Shown: one piece after another, positions 7,131 through 14,215 of the stretch
Layout of the letters: every line of letters begins with the position of its first letter
Numbering within the stretch: position 1 is the stretch's first letter
NCBI GenBank assembly: GCA_023436515.1
Contig: JAEZIV010000076.1
Location: 1-24,667, forward strand
DNA from: Bacillota bacterium
Lineage (GTDB): Bacteria > Bacillota > Clostridia > Acetivibrionales > DSM-1351
Length of the DNA: 24,667 nucleotides
Direction: 5' to 3'
Notes under the pieces: generated by a model
Told to the model about the DNA's origin: nothing
What the model saw: only the letters and a program-made list of their open reading frames with translations
Database searches by the model: none
Position numbers and translations under genes: made by a program

Positions 7131-7187
7131 ATCCTAGTGGCTTGGCTGTTGGATTTGTTAAATAAAACTTTATTCAAGTTATAGCGT

Positions 7188-7262
7188 GTCTCGGTAGTCT
7201 AATGGATAGGACGGTGGATTCCGGTTCCACTGGTACGGGTTCGATTCCTGTCCGGGACGCCA
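7188..7262 (+). tRNA. tRNA-Arg (CCG)
   Basis: This is a 75-nt cloverleaf with encoded CCA. The acceptor GTCTCGG pairs with CCGGGAC and the anticodon stem GTGGA pairs with TCCAC. The loop TTCCGGT gives anticodon CCG. The T-arm is ACGGG-TTCGATT-CCTGT. The last four bases (GCCA) form the base of a 24-bp perfect hairpin. The 3' end from the T-loop is copied at 7467-7487. Confidence 0.95.
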
Positions 7263-7487
7263 TGTGAAAACAGACTCTGATTGAAAATCAGAGTCTGTTT
7301 TCACATGGCATATCATTGGAATCGAACCCGAGAGGGCACGAACCTAGCGTGCTGAAAGCACGCGTAGAAAATGTGCTAAACGCACATTTTTAGGTGAGTG
7401 TAGGAGCCGGGCACCGTAAGCAAAGCGAGCGGTGGGCGACGTCATTAGCATAGCGGAGCTAGGCGGGATTCCTGTCCGGGACGCCAT
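7243..7487 (+). mobile_element. tRNA-3'-end-associated repeat element, copy 2 (at tRNA-Arg)
   Basis: The unit is bounded by a 21-bp exact direct repeat (7243-7263 and 7467-7487) covering the tRNA-Arg 3' end from the T-loop through CCA. A 13-base inverted copy of the tRNA-Arg T-arm (GGAATCGAACCCG) is at 7318-7330. The core from 7332 repeats copy 1: GAGGGCACGAACC, hairpin CGTGCT/AGCACG (7348-7362), and hairpin AAAATGTGC/GCACATTTT (7368-7390, stem kept and loop changed). Its 69-base block at 7382-7450 differs from copy 1 at two bases. After the core, TAGC/GCTA-type pairing replaces different bases in copy 1. The repeat-to-repeat distance is 224 bp, against 217 bp for copy 1. No protein is encoded. 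Confidence 0.7.
7259..7309 (+). repeat. 24-bp perfect inverted repeat overlapping the tRNA-Arg CCA end
   Basis: The left arm is 7259-7282, the loop GAA is 7283-7285 and the right arm is 7286-7309, with no mismatch. The outer four bases of the left arm are the discriminator and CCA of tRNA-Arg. Only four T follow the inner stem, inside the right arm, so it is not a classic terminator. It may direct RNA processing or be a by-product of how the neighbouring element formed. Confidence 0.85.
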
Positions 7488-7526
7488 AGACGCCTGCATT
7501 ATCTGCTGAAAATGCAGGCGTCTTTT
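7488..7526 (+). terminator. Rho-independent terminator of the tRNA-Arg unit
   Basis: AGACGCCTGCATT (7488-7500) pairs perfectly with 7511-7523 and is followed by TTTT. It starts directly after the second copy of the tRNA-Arg 3' end. This suggests it was the original tRNA terminator before the element separated them. Confidence 0.85.
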
Positions 7527-7531
7527 ATATA

Positions 7532-7678
7532 CCTATTTTACCTCCACTATTAGAGTTGTTAAAGGATATTCTATATATATGTAGAATTTTAGATGTTGAT
7601 ATAGAAATACCAAGTTCAGCAATTATAAGAACAAAAAAGCGGGATATCACATTAGGAGTAAAGCTGATGAAGAACTAA
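7532..7678 (+). pseudogene. Possible ORF remnant, 48 codons, no start
   Basis: An open frame ending at TAA 7676-7678 reads plausibly as a protein tail (PPLLELLKDILYICRILDVD... ending KRDITLGVKLMKN). It lacks a start codon and ribosome binding site and begins just after the tRNA-Arg terminator. I do not recognise a family. It could be the 3' remnant of a gene lost in an insertion or deletion, or simply chance. Confidence 0.25.
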
Positions 7679-7801
7679 ATCTAAAGAGTTGGCTGTACAT
7701 AAGCATCCTCTTTACATAATAACCTTGCATCAGTGAAACTACAATTGCAAGGAATTTTATTTATTTATCTACTATACTGTTTTCAGAGAGGAGGGATACG
7801 T

Positions 7802-8878
7802 TTGAACTGGTATGAACGGATTAACGAAGCATTTGACTACATTGAAGATCACTTAGATAGCAACATTGATTTAGATAAAATTGCGAATATAATGTGTCAA
7901 TCTACAGTTAGTTTTCAACGTACATTTTCTATATTAATGAATATATCAATATATGAATATATTCGCAGAAGACGTATGACATTAGCTGCTATTGAATTGC
8001 AAACAAATTCTATAAAGGTCATCGATGTCGCCTTAAAATATGGTTATGAATCACCAGAGTCATTTACGCGCGCTTTTAAAGGGATTCACGGTATATCACC
8101 ATCAGCAGCACGTAAGAAAGGTGTTCAGCTCAATCTATTTCCACGTATCACTTTTCTACTAACAGTAAAGGGTGATATTGAAATGGATTACAAAATGGAT
8201 AACAAAAGTAAGCAAATTGTCAACCTTAAAGGACATAATTGGGCTATTGACCCATCTTCGCCACAACTTAAGCCTGTAGATAATTGTATTTACTTAGCAA
8301 ATAGGTGGAAGGAATCAGGTTATGTTGATCTTTTAGATTTAGGAACAGGACTTGGCCGCCATGCCATTTATTTTTCAAAACAAGGGTTTAACGTAACCGC
8401 AATGGATATTTCTGATTATGCTGTTGAATACTTAAAAACATGGGCTGCAAAAGAAAATCTGCTTATAAATGCAATGGTTGGCGATATGCTATCCCTCCAT
8501 TACTCCAATCAATCCTTTGACTGCATATTTGCCTATCATGTTATTTCTCATACCGATTCAAATGGCATAAAAAAAGCAATTGCAGAAATTGAAAGAGTGC
8601 TCAAACCAAATGGTGAGGTATATTTATCATTTTGCTCAAAAGAAAGCACAGAATTTATTGAGAACAGATTGGACAAGTTAGACAAAAATACTCTAGTAAA
8701 CCGAGATGAACTTGAAAAAGGTGTACCTCATTTCTACGCTGACTTAAATGATATCAAGGAACTTTTAGCAAATTTTAAGATAGAATTCATAAAACATACA
8801 GAGTATTTCTATAGTGGCTCCAACCTTGATAACTCTAAAAGAGAAAAGTTCTATTATGTTAATGCTACCCTAAAGTGA
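7802..8878 (+). CDS. AraC-type HTH fused to SAM-dependent methyltransferase, 358 aa
   Basis: Residues 1-107 form an AraC/XylS-type double helix-turn-helix: NWYERINEAFDYIEDHL, DLDKIANIMCQST, then VALKYGYESPESFTRAFK and GISPSAARKK. The bridge LFPRITFLLTVKGDIEMDYK normally leads into a GyrI-like effector-binding domain in AraC relatives. Here a class I methyltransferase follows instead: motif I LLDLGTGLGRHA (177-188), acidic D202 in TAMDIS, SFDCIFAYHVISH (238-250) and ERVLKPNGEVYLSF (264-277). The start is TTG 7802, with GAGAGGAGGG nine or so bases upstream; a GTG at 7733 lacks such a site. The reading frame is uninterrupted. The substrate is unknown; autoregulation or control by the methylated ligand is only a guess. 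The gene sits between a tRNA-linked repeat element and an inverted-repeat region, and is more AT-rich than its neighbours, so acquisition is likely. Confidence 0.88.
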   Translation: MNWYERINEAFDYIEDHLDSNIDLDKIANIMCQSTVSFQRTFSILMNISIYEYIRRRRMTLAAIELQTNSIKVIDVALKYGYESPESFTRAFKGIHGISPSAARKKGVQLNLFPRITFLLTVKGDIEMDYKMDNKSKQIVNLKGHNWAIDPSSPQLKPVDNCIYLANRWKESGYVDLLDLGTGLGRHAIYFSKQGFNVTAMDISDYAVEYLKTWAAKENLLINAMVGDMLSLHYSNQSFDCIFAYHVISHTDSNGIKKAIAEIERVLKPNGEVYLSFCSKESTEFIENRLDKLDKNTLVNRDELEKGVPHFYADLNDIKELLANFKIEFIKHTEYFYSGSNLDNSKREKFYYVNATLK

Positions 8879-8908
8879 AGAAAGTAATTATAAGACGCGA
8901 AGCGCCTT

Positions 8909-9048
8909 ACTGGCGGGACCAGTCCCCCCCCCGTATTCCCAATGTCATCAAGCTAGAATACATATAATGGGAATATGGGACATATCGAAAACATAATTTG
9001 TAAATCATTTACAATACAACTTGATGACAATAGGCCTCCCGGCGGGCA
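8909..9048. repeat. Interleaved inverted repeats, possible MITE or structured RNA
   Basis: TGTCATCAAG (8943-8952) is inverted at 9020-9029, extending imperfectly to CAAT/ATAG outside. CCCGTATTCCCA (8930-8941) is inverted at 8968-8979 with one mismatch. The two pairings are interleaved, so as RNA they would form a pseudoknot-like topology. Between them lies the 17-bp palindrome TTGTAAATCATTTACAA (8998-9014). The GC-rich flanks hold a small hairpin ACTGG/CCAGT (8909-8923) and CCTCCCGGCGGG near 9036. No ORF is present. A miniature transposon scar is the simplest reading. The remaining 9049-9238 before dusB shows nothing else that I can support. Confidence 0.5.
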
Positions 9049-9238
9049 GCTATCAGTTCCAACATTTATCAATGGGTAAATGGTTTACTCAAAACCACTA
9101 TGTCTGTTAAAATAGGTATTGTTATTCATAATCGAAGAGTAGGTTCTTTAGACTAATCATTACAGTAAGGTTTAAAATGGAACAAAGAGGACTGTGGTTA
9201 GTGCCTAAGCTTGACCATAAAGTGGTAGGAGGATACCT

Positions 9239-10201
9239 TTGAAAATAGGAAATGTAGAACTGGAAAACAGAATATTTCTCGCACCAATGGCTGGTGTTAC
9301 AGATATGCCCTTTAGAGTTTTATGCAAGGAGCAGGACTGTGGATTTGTATATACTGAGATGGTCAGTGCCAAGGGTATGCATTATGAGGACGAAAAAAGC
9401 ACAAGGCTGACTTTGCTCAATGAAAAGGAAAAGCCGGGTGCAGTGCAGATATTCGGGTCAGAACCGGAAATAATGGCCGGTGTTACCGAGAAGTTAAATG
9501 AATCGGATGCAAGTGTAATTGATATAAATATGGGCTGCCCTGCACCAAAAATCACAAAGAACGGAGAGGGCAGCGCCCTTATGAAACGTCCCGACCAAAT
9601 TGAGAGGATAATCAAGGCTGTAGTCAGGGTGTCTGCCAAGCCTGTGACTGTAAAAATCCGAAAGGGTTGGGATGAATTCAGTGTAAATGCCGTTGAAGTT
9701 GCTAAAATAGCTGAAGCAAGCGGAGCCAGCGCTATAGCGGTACATGGGAGAACCCGTGACCAGTTTTACAGCGGAAAGGCCGATTGGAGCATAATCAAGC
9801 AGGTAAAGCAGGCAGTAAACATTCCAGTCATAGGCAACGGTGATGTGACTGGTCCCAAGGAAGCCGCAAGACTGTTTGATGAGACGGGTTGCGATGCTAT
9901 AATGGTTGGCAGGGGAGCTCAGGGGAACCCATGGATTTTTAAGCAGATAAATAAATATCTCGAAGAGGGTGTAATTATTGAGCCTCCAACTCCTGAGGAA
10001 AAAATAAATACAATTATAAGGCACATGAACATGCTGATTGAACATAAGGGTGAACGAACCGGTATTCTTGAAATGCGGTCCCACATAGCCTGGTATATTA
10101 AAGGTATGAGGGATGCAGCTTATACCAAACAGAAAATATTTAAACTAAACGATAGGGATGAGATAATCAATCTGCTTCAGGGTTTTCTACTCCGCCAGTA
10201 G
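9239..10201 (+). CDS. dusB: tRNA-dihydrouridine synthase, DusB family
   Basis: This is an FMN enzyme that reduces specific uridines in tRNA to dihydrouridine using NAD(P)H. The 320-aa length matches the family. Visible motifs are LAPMAGVTDMPFR at the start of the TIM barrel, TEMVSAKG, and the active-site stretch DINMGCPAPKITKNGEGSAL with catalytic Cys100. Also present are TVKIRKGWD, AVHGRTRDQFYSG, PVIGNGDV and MVGRGAQGNPWIF (FMN phosphate binding). The C-terminal helical domain follows (RSHIAWYIKGM). The start is TTG 9239, with AGGAGG nine bases upstream. The last 35 bases overlap the convergent amidase gene. Confidence 0.97.
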   Translation: MKIGNVELENRIFLAPMAGVTDMPFRVLCKEQDCGFVYTEMVSAKGMHYEDEKSTRLTLLNEKEKPGAVQIFGSEPEIMAGVTEKLNESDASVIDINMGCPAPKITKNGEGSALMKRPDQIERIIKAVVRVSAKPVTVKIRKGWDEFSVNAVEVAKIAEASGASAIAVHGRTRDQFYSGKADWSIIKQVKQAVNIPVIGNGDVTGPKEAARLFDETGCDAIMVGRGAQGNPWIFKQINKYLEEGVIIEPPTPEEKINTIIRHMNMLIEHKGERTGILEMRSHIAWYIKGMRDAAYTKQKIFKLNDRDEIINLLQGFLLRQ

Positions 10202-10949
10202 TAAGGATATGATTATCCAAAATATCTTCAATGCCTGAAACTATCTGCTGAGCGCATGTTTTATGAAATTCCGCATCAGTTAAGAGCTTCAGGTCTTTTT
10301 TATTTGAAATAAAGCCTATCTCCAAGAGCAATGCAGGCATTTCAGTGTGCCTTAGAACATATAGATTGGGGCGTGGCATAATTTCTCTGTTTCTCATACC
10401 TATATCCTTTATTTTTGACTGCATAACCTTTGCAATGTTTTTGCCTATCGCAGAATTAGGATTATATGTTGTCAGAATACCACTTTGAGAGGCATCGGTA
10501 AAGGAATTATTGTGTATACTGATAAACAGTTTGGCTTTCAACTCATTTGCAATCCTGGCTCTGTCCTCCAAATTGACATAGGTATCGTCTGTTCTGATCA
10601 TATGATATTCAATATTCTTTTCGGCCAGCAATCTCTCTACCTCAAGAGATATATCCAAAACAATATCCTTTTCATTGAGCTTACCATTGCCTGCTCCCGG
10701 TTCCCAACCACCATGACCGGGGTCTATAACAACCAGCGGTACCTTCTCGGGAGCTGTAGAAGTGGTTGACGCAGCAGAGGATGAGGGGGAAGGGGTGATT
10801 GGCTCATTATTTTCATAAAAGCTATGCTGCTTTCTTTGGGATATACCAATAATAATTGCAATAGCTATTAACAGAAACACAATGATTACAACAAGAATTT
10901 TGTGACTGATTTTTTGACTTGCCATATCAAACAACCTGTTAAAATCCAT
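10167..10949 (-). CDS. N-acetylmuramoyl-L-alanine amidase (Amidase_3), membrane-anchored
   Basis: It cleaves the bond between MurNAc and L-Ala in peptidoglycan. Residues 16-37 form an N-terminal membrane anchor or uncleaved signal. A Ser/Thr/Pro-rich linker (about 50-68) precedes the Amidase_3 domain (71-250). The zinc ligands are visible: H79 in DPGHGG, E93 in LNEKD and H146 in SIHNNS. The catalytic glutamate is E210 in LLLEIGF. At 260 aa it is a single catalytic domain without wall-binding repeats, resembling the spore-cortex amidase CwlD in plan, but the sequence alone does not prove that role. The start ATG at 10949 has only a weak GGAAG upstream. The gene ends inside dusB (35-bp tail-to-tail overlap). 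Confidence 0.93.
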   Translation of the reverse strand: MDFNRLFDMASQKISHKILVVIIVFLLIAIAIIIGISQRKQHSFYENNEPITPSPSSSAASTTSTAPEKVPLVVIDPGHGGWEPGAGNGKLNEKDIVLDISLEVERLLAEKNIEYHMIRTDDTYVNLEDRARIANELKAKLFISIHNNSFTDASQSGILTTYNPNSAIGKNIAKVMQSKIKDIGMRNREIMPRPNLYVLRHTEMPALLLEIGFISNKKDLKLLTDAEFHKTCAQQIVSGIEDILDNHILTTGGVENPEAD

Positions 10950-11036
10950 AGTTTAGCTTCCAATCTCCAATCATATTATATCCAAATTATACAAGAAAAT
11001 TAATTTTAATGTATTAATTTTATCATAAGAATGGAA

Positions 11037-11073
11037 AAAAAGTTTGCAGAAATGTAATATCTGCAAACTTTTT
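11037..11073 (-). terminator. Terminator of the NlpC/P60 gene
   Basis: AAAAAGTTTGCAGA and TCTGCAAACTTTTT form a 14-bp stem (11037-11050 with 11060-11073) with a 9-base loop. Read on the minus strand it ends in a long T run, 20 bases after the stop codon of the NlpC/P60 gene. Confidence 0.85.
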
Positions 11074-11092
11074 AGACCTTTATGCTTTTAAA

Positions 11093-12016
11093 TTATAAGA
11101 CTCTTCTCGCACCGATATACTTGCTGGAATAGTAAGAACTGTTTATATCTGAAATAGTTACTCCTTTGGAGGAGCTTGCGTGAATAAACTTACCACTGCC
11201 CAGATAGAAGCCCACATGTGATGGTCCCGGCTTGTAGGTTGTGAAGAATACAAGATCTCCAACCTTTAAGTTACTTTTTGATACAGCAGTTCCCGCTGAA
11301 TATTGATCGGCGGTTACCCTTGGAATGGATACACCATGCTTGTTTAACACAAATTGTGTGAAGCCTGAACAGTCAAAGCCCGTTGGAGTTGTTCCACCCC
11401 ATACGTAAGGCACGCCTATATAGCTTTTAGCGGTGGTGATTATCGCACTTGCCTTAGAGCTTGATGTTTGAGTTGGGGCTTGAGTTGATGCTTGAGTTGG
11501 TGCTTGAGTTGGTGCCTTTGCTGTCGTTGTTGAGGTAGTTCCCCGTGATACAGGTTGTTTTGCTGATGTGGTATTAATTTTGGCTGTAGAGGTATTGGTT
11601 TTCGTTGTAGAGGTATTGGTTTTTGCCTTAGCTTTTGAAGCCGTTGCCACTGTAGTTTTTTTAGCCGCGTTGTTGCTAGATTCCGCTGAAGTAGACTTTT
11701 TTACAGTAGAAGTACTTTCTCCGGAACTTTTAGCTGAAGAGCTTTTAACTTCTACTATATTGGCTGCTCTAACCTTTGCAGCTTTCGCAGCTTCCGCATT
11801 CGCAGCTTCTATGGCAATTGACCTTTCTGCATTGTCCTGAGTATTTATTATATCTGGTCCTGATAGCAATGAATTCTGACTGACTTGAGTCTCAACCTGC
11901 TGTAGTCCGGCTACCTCCAAAATACCTGAGTTTAGGGACAAACCTCTATAGACAGGAGCTCCTGCTGCTAGTAAAAGCGCAAGAGCTAAACCACTTGCTA
12001 CATATTTTTTATTCAC
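11093..12016 (-). CDS. Secreted NlpC/P60 cell-wall endopeptidase, 307 aa
   Basis: This is a peptidoglycan-cleaving cysteine peptidase, probably cutting D-gamma-glutamyl-diamino-acid links. It starts with a signal peptide (MNKKYVASGLALALLLAAG). A long low-complexity region follows (about 70-188), rich in Ala, Ser, Thr and Lys, with short repeats such as TKTNTSTAKINTTS and APTQAPTQASTQAPTQ, likely a flexible wall-spanning linker. The NlpC/P60 domain covers 189-307, with catalytic C216 (FDCSGF), H267 (SHVGFYLG) and H279 (FIHASS). The start is GTG 12016, with GGGAGGT a few bases upstream. There are no SH3 or LysM domains, so targeting may depend on the basic linker. The gene is divergent from spoVB. 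Confidence 0.95.
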   Translation of the reverse strand: MNKKYVASGLALALLLAAGAPVYRGLSLNSGILEVAGLQQVETQVSQNSLLSGPDIINTQDNAERSIAIEAANAEAAKAAKVRAANIVEVKSSSAKSSGESTSTVKKSTSAESSNNAAKKTTVATASKAKAKTNTSTTKTNTSTAKINTTSAKQPVSRGTTSTTTAKAPTQAPTQASTQAPTQTSSSKASAIITTAKSYIGVPYVWGGTTPTGFDCSGFTQFVLNKHGVSIPRVTADQYSAGTAVSKSNLKVGDLVFFTTYKPGPSHVGFYLGSGKFIHASSSKGVTISDINSSYYSSKYIGARRVL

Positions 12017-12396
12017 AATGACCTCCCTTTAATAAAAAAGTCCATTAACCCAGCTTATAATTGTTATCTTATAAGTCAACATATTCGGGCAATCAGGGCT
12101 TAAAATTAAGTGCAATTCTATATAAATTTTGAAATTGAGCGTTGCTGAAAAGGGTACACCTTGTTACGGTCTTACAATTGCCGGGTCGCAATAAAGGTCC
12201 TATGCCCCTGTGGTTAATGTTTTACGTGGGTGCAATGATAACTTTAGTTTACATAAAGCAGCCCTTGCGTTTATTATATGGTTCAATATGATGAGTATCA
12301 ACCTGTAATTTATGGTAAACTTCTGGAAACCTTGAGTCATAAAAGGTTGGACAGCTCAATAAAATAAACCGAGATACTATTTTTATGGGGGTACTT
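12017..12396. other. 380-bp divergent intergenic region, NlpC/P60 and spoVB
   Basis: It must hold the promoters for both divergent genes, but I see no consensus pair that I would call. The stretch 12135-12245 is less AT-rich than normal intergenic DNA here. It contains short open frames on the plus strand (for example one reading VAEKGTPCYGLTIAGSQ before a stop, and a 29-codon frame from ATG 12204), neither with a ribosome binding site. It may be a leader RNA, a decayed gene or chance. I tested it by eye against ydaO/c-di-AMP, c-di-GMP, M-box, T-box and TPP motifs and found no match. Confidence 0.35.
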
Positions 12397-13977
12397 ATGA
12401 CCAAAAGGACTTTTGTAACCGGTGCAATTATATTGATGCTTGCAGGCTTTGTAACTCGCATTATCGGGTTTATATATAGAATTTACCTTTCAAATCTTAT
12501 CGGAGCAGAGGGGATGGGTTTGTACCAGTTAATTGTACCTGTGTATACTATGATAATTTTGACCTTGACCTCAGGAGTATCAATTGCCATTTCAAAAATG
12601 ATAGCCGAGCAGGCTGCACAGGGGAACTATATTAATATAAAGAGAATATCGAAGGTGGGGCTGGCAGGTGTTACTATAGCCAGTTCATTTATATCTTTGA
12701 TCATATATTTAAATGTTGATTTTATAGTTAATGTTATACTTAAGGATCACCGGACCTATTCATCCCTATTGATAATGATACCCTGTATACCGCTTATTGC
12801 TGCTGCTTCTGCATATAAAGGCTACTTCTACGGTATTCAGGAGGTTACACCTACAGCCTTTTCGCAAATCGTGGAGCAGCTGGTAAAAATAGCAATTATT
12901 TTTGCTTTGGCAGCAAAATTTCTTCAAGCAGGCTTGGAATACGCCTGTGCTCTGGCAACTGTGGGAATGGCAGTGGGTGAAATGTCGAACCTTTTTGTTT
13001 TGGCAGTGTGTTACAGGTTCAAAAAATATCCCCATATTGCACCGAAGTCAAAGAAGGGAATATTACAAAAAAGAAAGCTTGTGGCTGCAATTGTGGGATG
13101 TGCCGCACCAATCTCAATCAACAGATTCATAATCTCTATTATGTCGGCTGCGGAGTTGATTTTGATACCTCAAAGGCTTCTTGCGGGAGGTCTTAATTAT
13201 ATACAATCCATGGAGGAGTACGGAAAGCTCACAGGTATGGCACTGCCCCTGATATTGATTCCGGCACTGGTTACAACCTCCCTGGCAACTACACTTGTTC
13301 CTGCTATTTCTGAGTCAATATCATTAAAGAATTACAACAGTGCAAACAATAGAATCTCAAAATCCATCCAGATAACTATGGTCGTTGGTTTTGTATTCAT
13401 GGCCCTTTTTGCCTGTTACTCAGATAAGATTTCAAATATGATTTATCCCGGACAGAAAGTGGGGCACACTCTATTTTTACTTTCCTTTACATGCATTTTC
13501 ATGTATCTGCAGCAAATCCTGATGGGCATTATGAATGGCTTAGGTAAGCAGGGACTCCTTCTTATTAACTCCACTATTGGATCGCTAATAAGAATCGCCT
13601 GTGTCTTTTTTCTTATACCGCATTACGGAATACCTATTTATATATTAGGAGTTGTGGTCAGCTGTCTCATAGTATGTATATTAGATTTCATGATCATAAT
13701 AAAATGTACCGGTATGGCGCTGGACTTGAGACATTGGGTAGTCAGACCCGCTATTGTAACTGTGGCTTTATTTGTCCTAAGTAATTACATATATAGCTTT
13801 TTCAACTTTCTAAGGGTTTCGGAGGTATTGCAAACACTTTTGGCGGTGGGAGCATATATTGGAATAGCACTGTTTCTAATGGCACTGGTAGGTGCAATCG
13901 ACTGGAGAGAGCTTTTTCAGTTGTTGGGGATTAAAAGCAGAAGGGTGAGAAAATACAAAAGGAATGAAAATGCTTAG
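12397..13977 (+). CDS. spoVB: Stage V sporulation protein B-like lipid flippase
   Basis: It is a MOP-superfamily flippase with about 14 membrane segments and 526 aa, the family length. SpoVB is needed for spore cortex synthesis in Bacillus and is related to the lipid II flippase MurJ and to polysaccharide exporters. The N-terminus TKRTFVTGAIILMLAGFVTR, followed by GAEGMGLYQL, is typical of SpoVB. Also visible are SGVSIAISKMIAEQ, APISINRFI, LVPAISESISLKN and LMGIMNGLGKQ. An ATG at 12385 is in frame, but the ATG at 12397 is preferred: ATGGGGGT would serve as its ribosome binding site, and the protein then begins like known members. It stands alone, divergent from the NlpC/P60 gene. Confidence 0.92.
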   Translation: MTKRTFVTGAIILMLAGFVTRIIGFIYRIYLSNLIGAEGMGLYQLIVPVYTMIILTLTSGVSIAISKMIAEQAAQGNYINIKRISKVGLAGVTIASSFISLIIYLNVDFIVNVILKDHRTYSSLLIMIPCIPLIAAASAYKGYFYGIQEVTPTAFSQIVEQLVKIAIIFALAAKFLQAGLEYACALATVGMAVGEMSNLFVLAVCYRFKKYPHIAPKSKKGILQKRKLVAAIVGCAAPISINRFIISIMSAAELILIPQRLLAGGLNYIQSMEEYGKLTGMALPLILIPALVTTSLATTLVPAISESISLKNYNSANNRISKSIQITMVVGFVFMALFACYSDKISNMIYPGQKVGHTLFLLSFTCIFMYLQQILMGIMNGLGKQGLLLINSTIGSLIRIACVFFLIPHYGIPIYILGVVVSCLIVCILDFMIIIKCTGMALDLRHWVVRPAIVTVALFVLSNYIYSFFNFLRVSEVLQTLLAVGAYIGIALFLMALVGAIDWRELFQLLGIKSRRVRKYKRNENA

Positions 13978-14083
13978 CTTTTATTACTCGGTGTATTGGA
14001 AGATAAAATTTATTGCGAAATTCAAAGAAATATTGAATTTATAAGAGATATTAAGAGCTAAATAATAGTAGCTTTGACTTAAA

Positions 14084-14163
14084 GGTCAAAGAAAGTCAAA
14101 ATCAATTTTGATTATAATACTGAGATAATCTAAAATAAAGTCATAAGATCAAAGAAAGTCAAA
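14084..14163 (+). promoter_or_regulatory. Two CtsR-type operators and -10 upstream of hsp18
   Basis: GGTCAAA-GAA-AGTCAAA at 14084-14100 matches the published CtsR heptamer direct repeat (RGTCAAANANRGTCAAA) completely. GATCAAA-GAA-AGTCAAA at 14147-14163 matches except for one base. A perfect -10 TATAAT is at 14113-14118, which places the first operator across the -35 region. The second would block elongation or a second start. The expected control is heat-inducible derepression. Confidence 0.78.
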
Positions 14164-14215
14164 ATCAAATAATATAAGTTTTAACTAAGTATAAAAAAAT
14201 TTGGAGGTGCATTTT

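Noticed and set aside
7733..7801. Upstream GTG start of the AraC-methyltransferase gene
   Set aside because: No ribosome binding site, and the added residues (a hydrophobic run) do not belong to the AraC domain. TTG 7802 has a strong GGAGGG upstream.
9494..10084. Minus-strand 196-codon open frame inside dusB
   Set aside because: dusB is complete and has all its motifs; the opposite frame looks like shadow translation without motifs.
11568..11840. Plus-strand open frame opposite the NlpC/P60 linker
   Set aside because: It is the antisense of a low-complexity Ala/Thr/Ser/Lys region, giving an artificial Val/Ala/Leu-rich translation. No ribosome binding site.
12130..12250. ydaO-type c-di-AMP riboswitch before the NlpC/P60 gene
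   Set aside because: Such a switch would be plausible for a wall hydrolase, but the conserved core bases are not found on either strand.
14201..14215. TTG start of hsp18
   Set aside because: It would place the clear GGAGGT ribosome binding site within the coding region.
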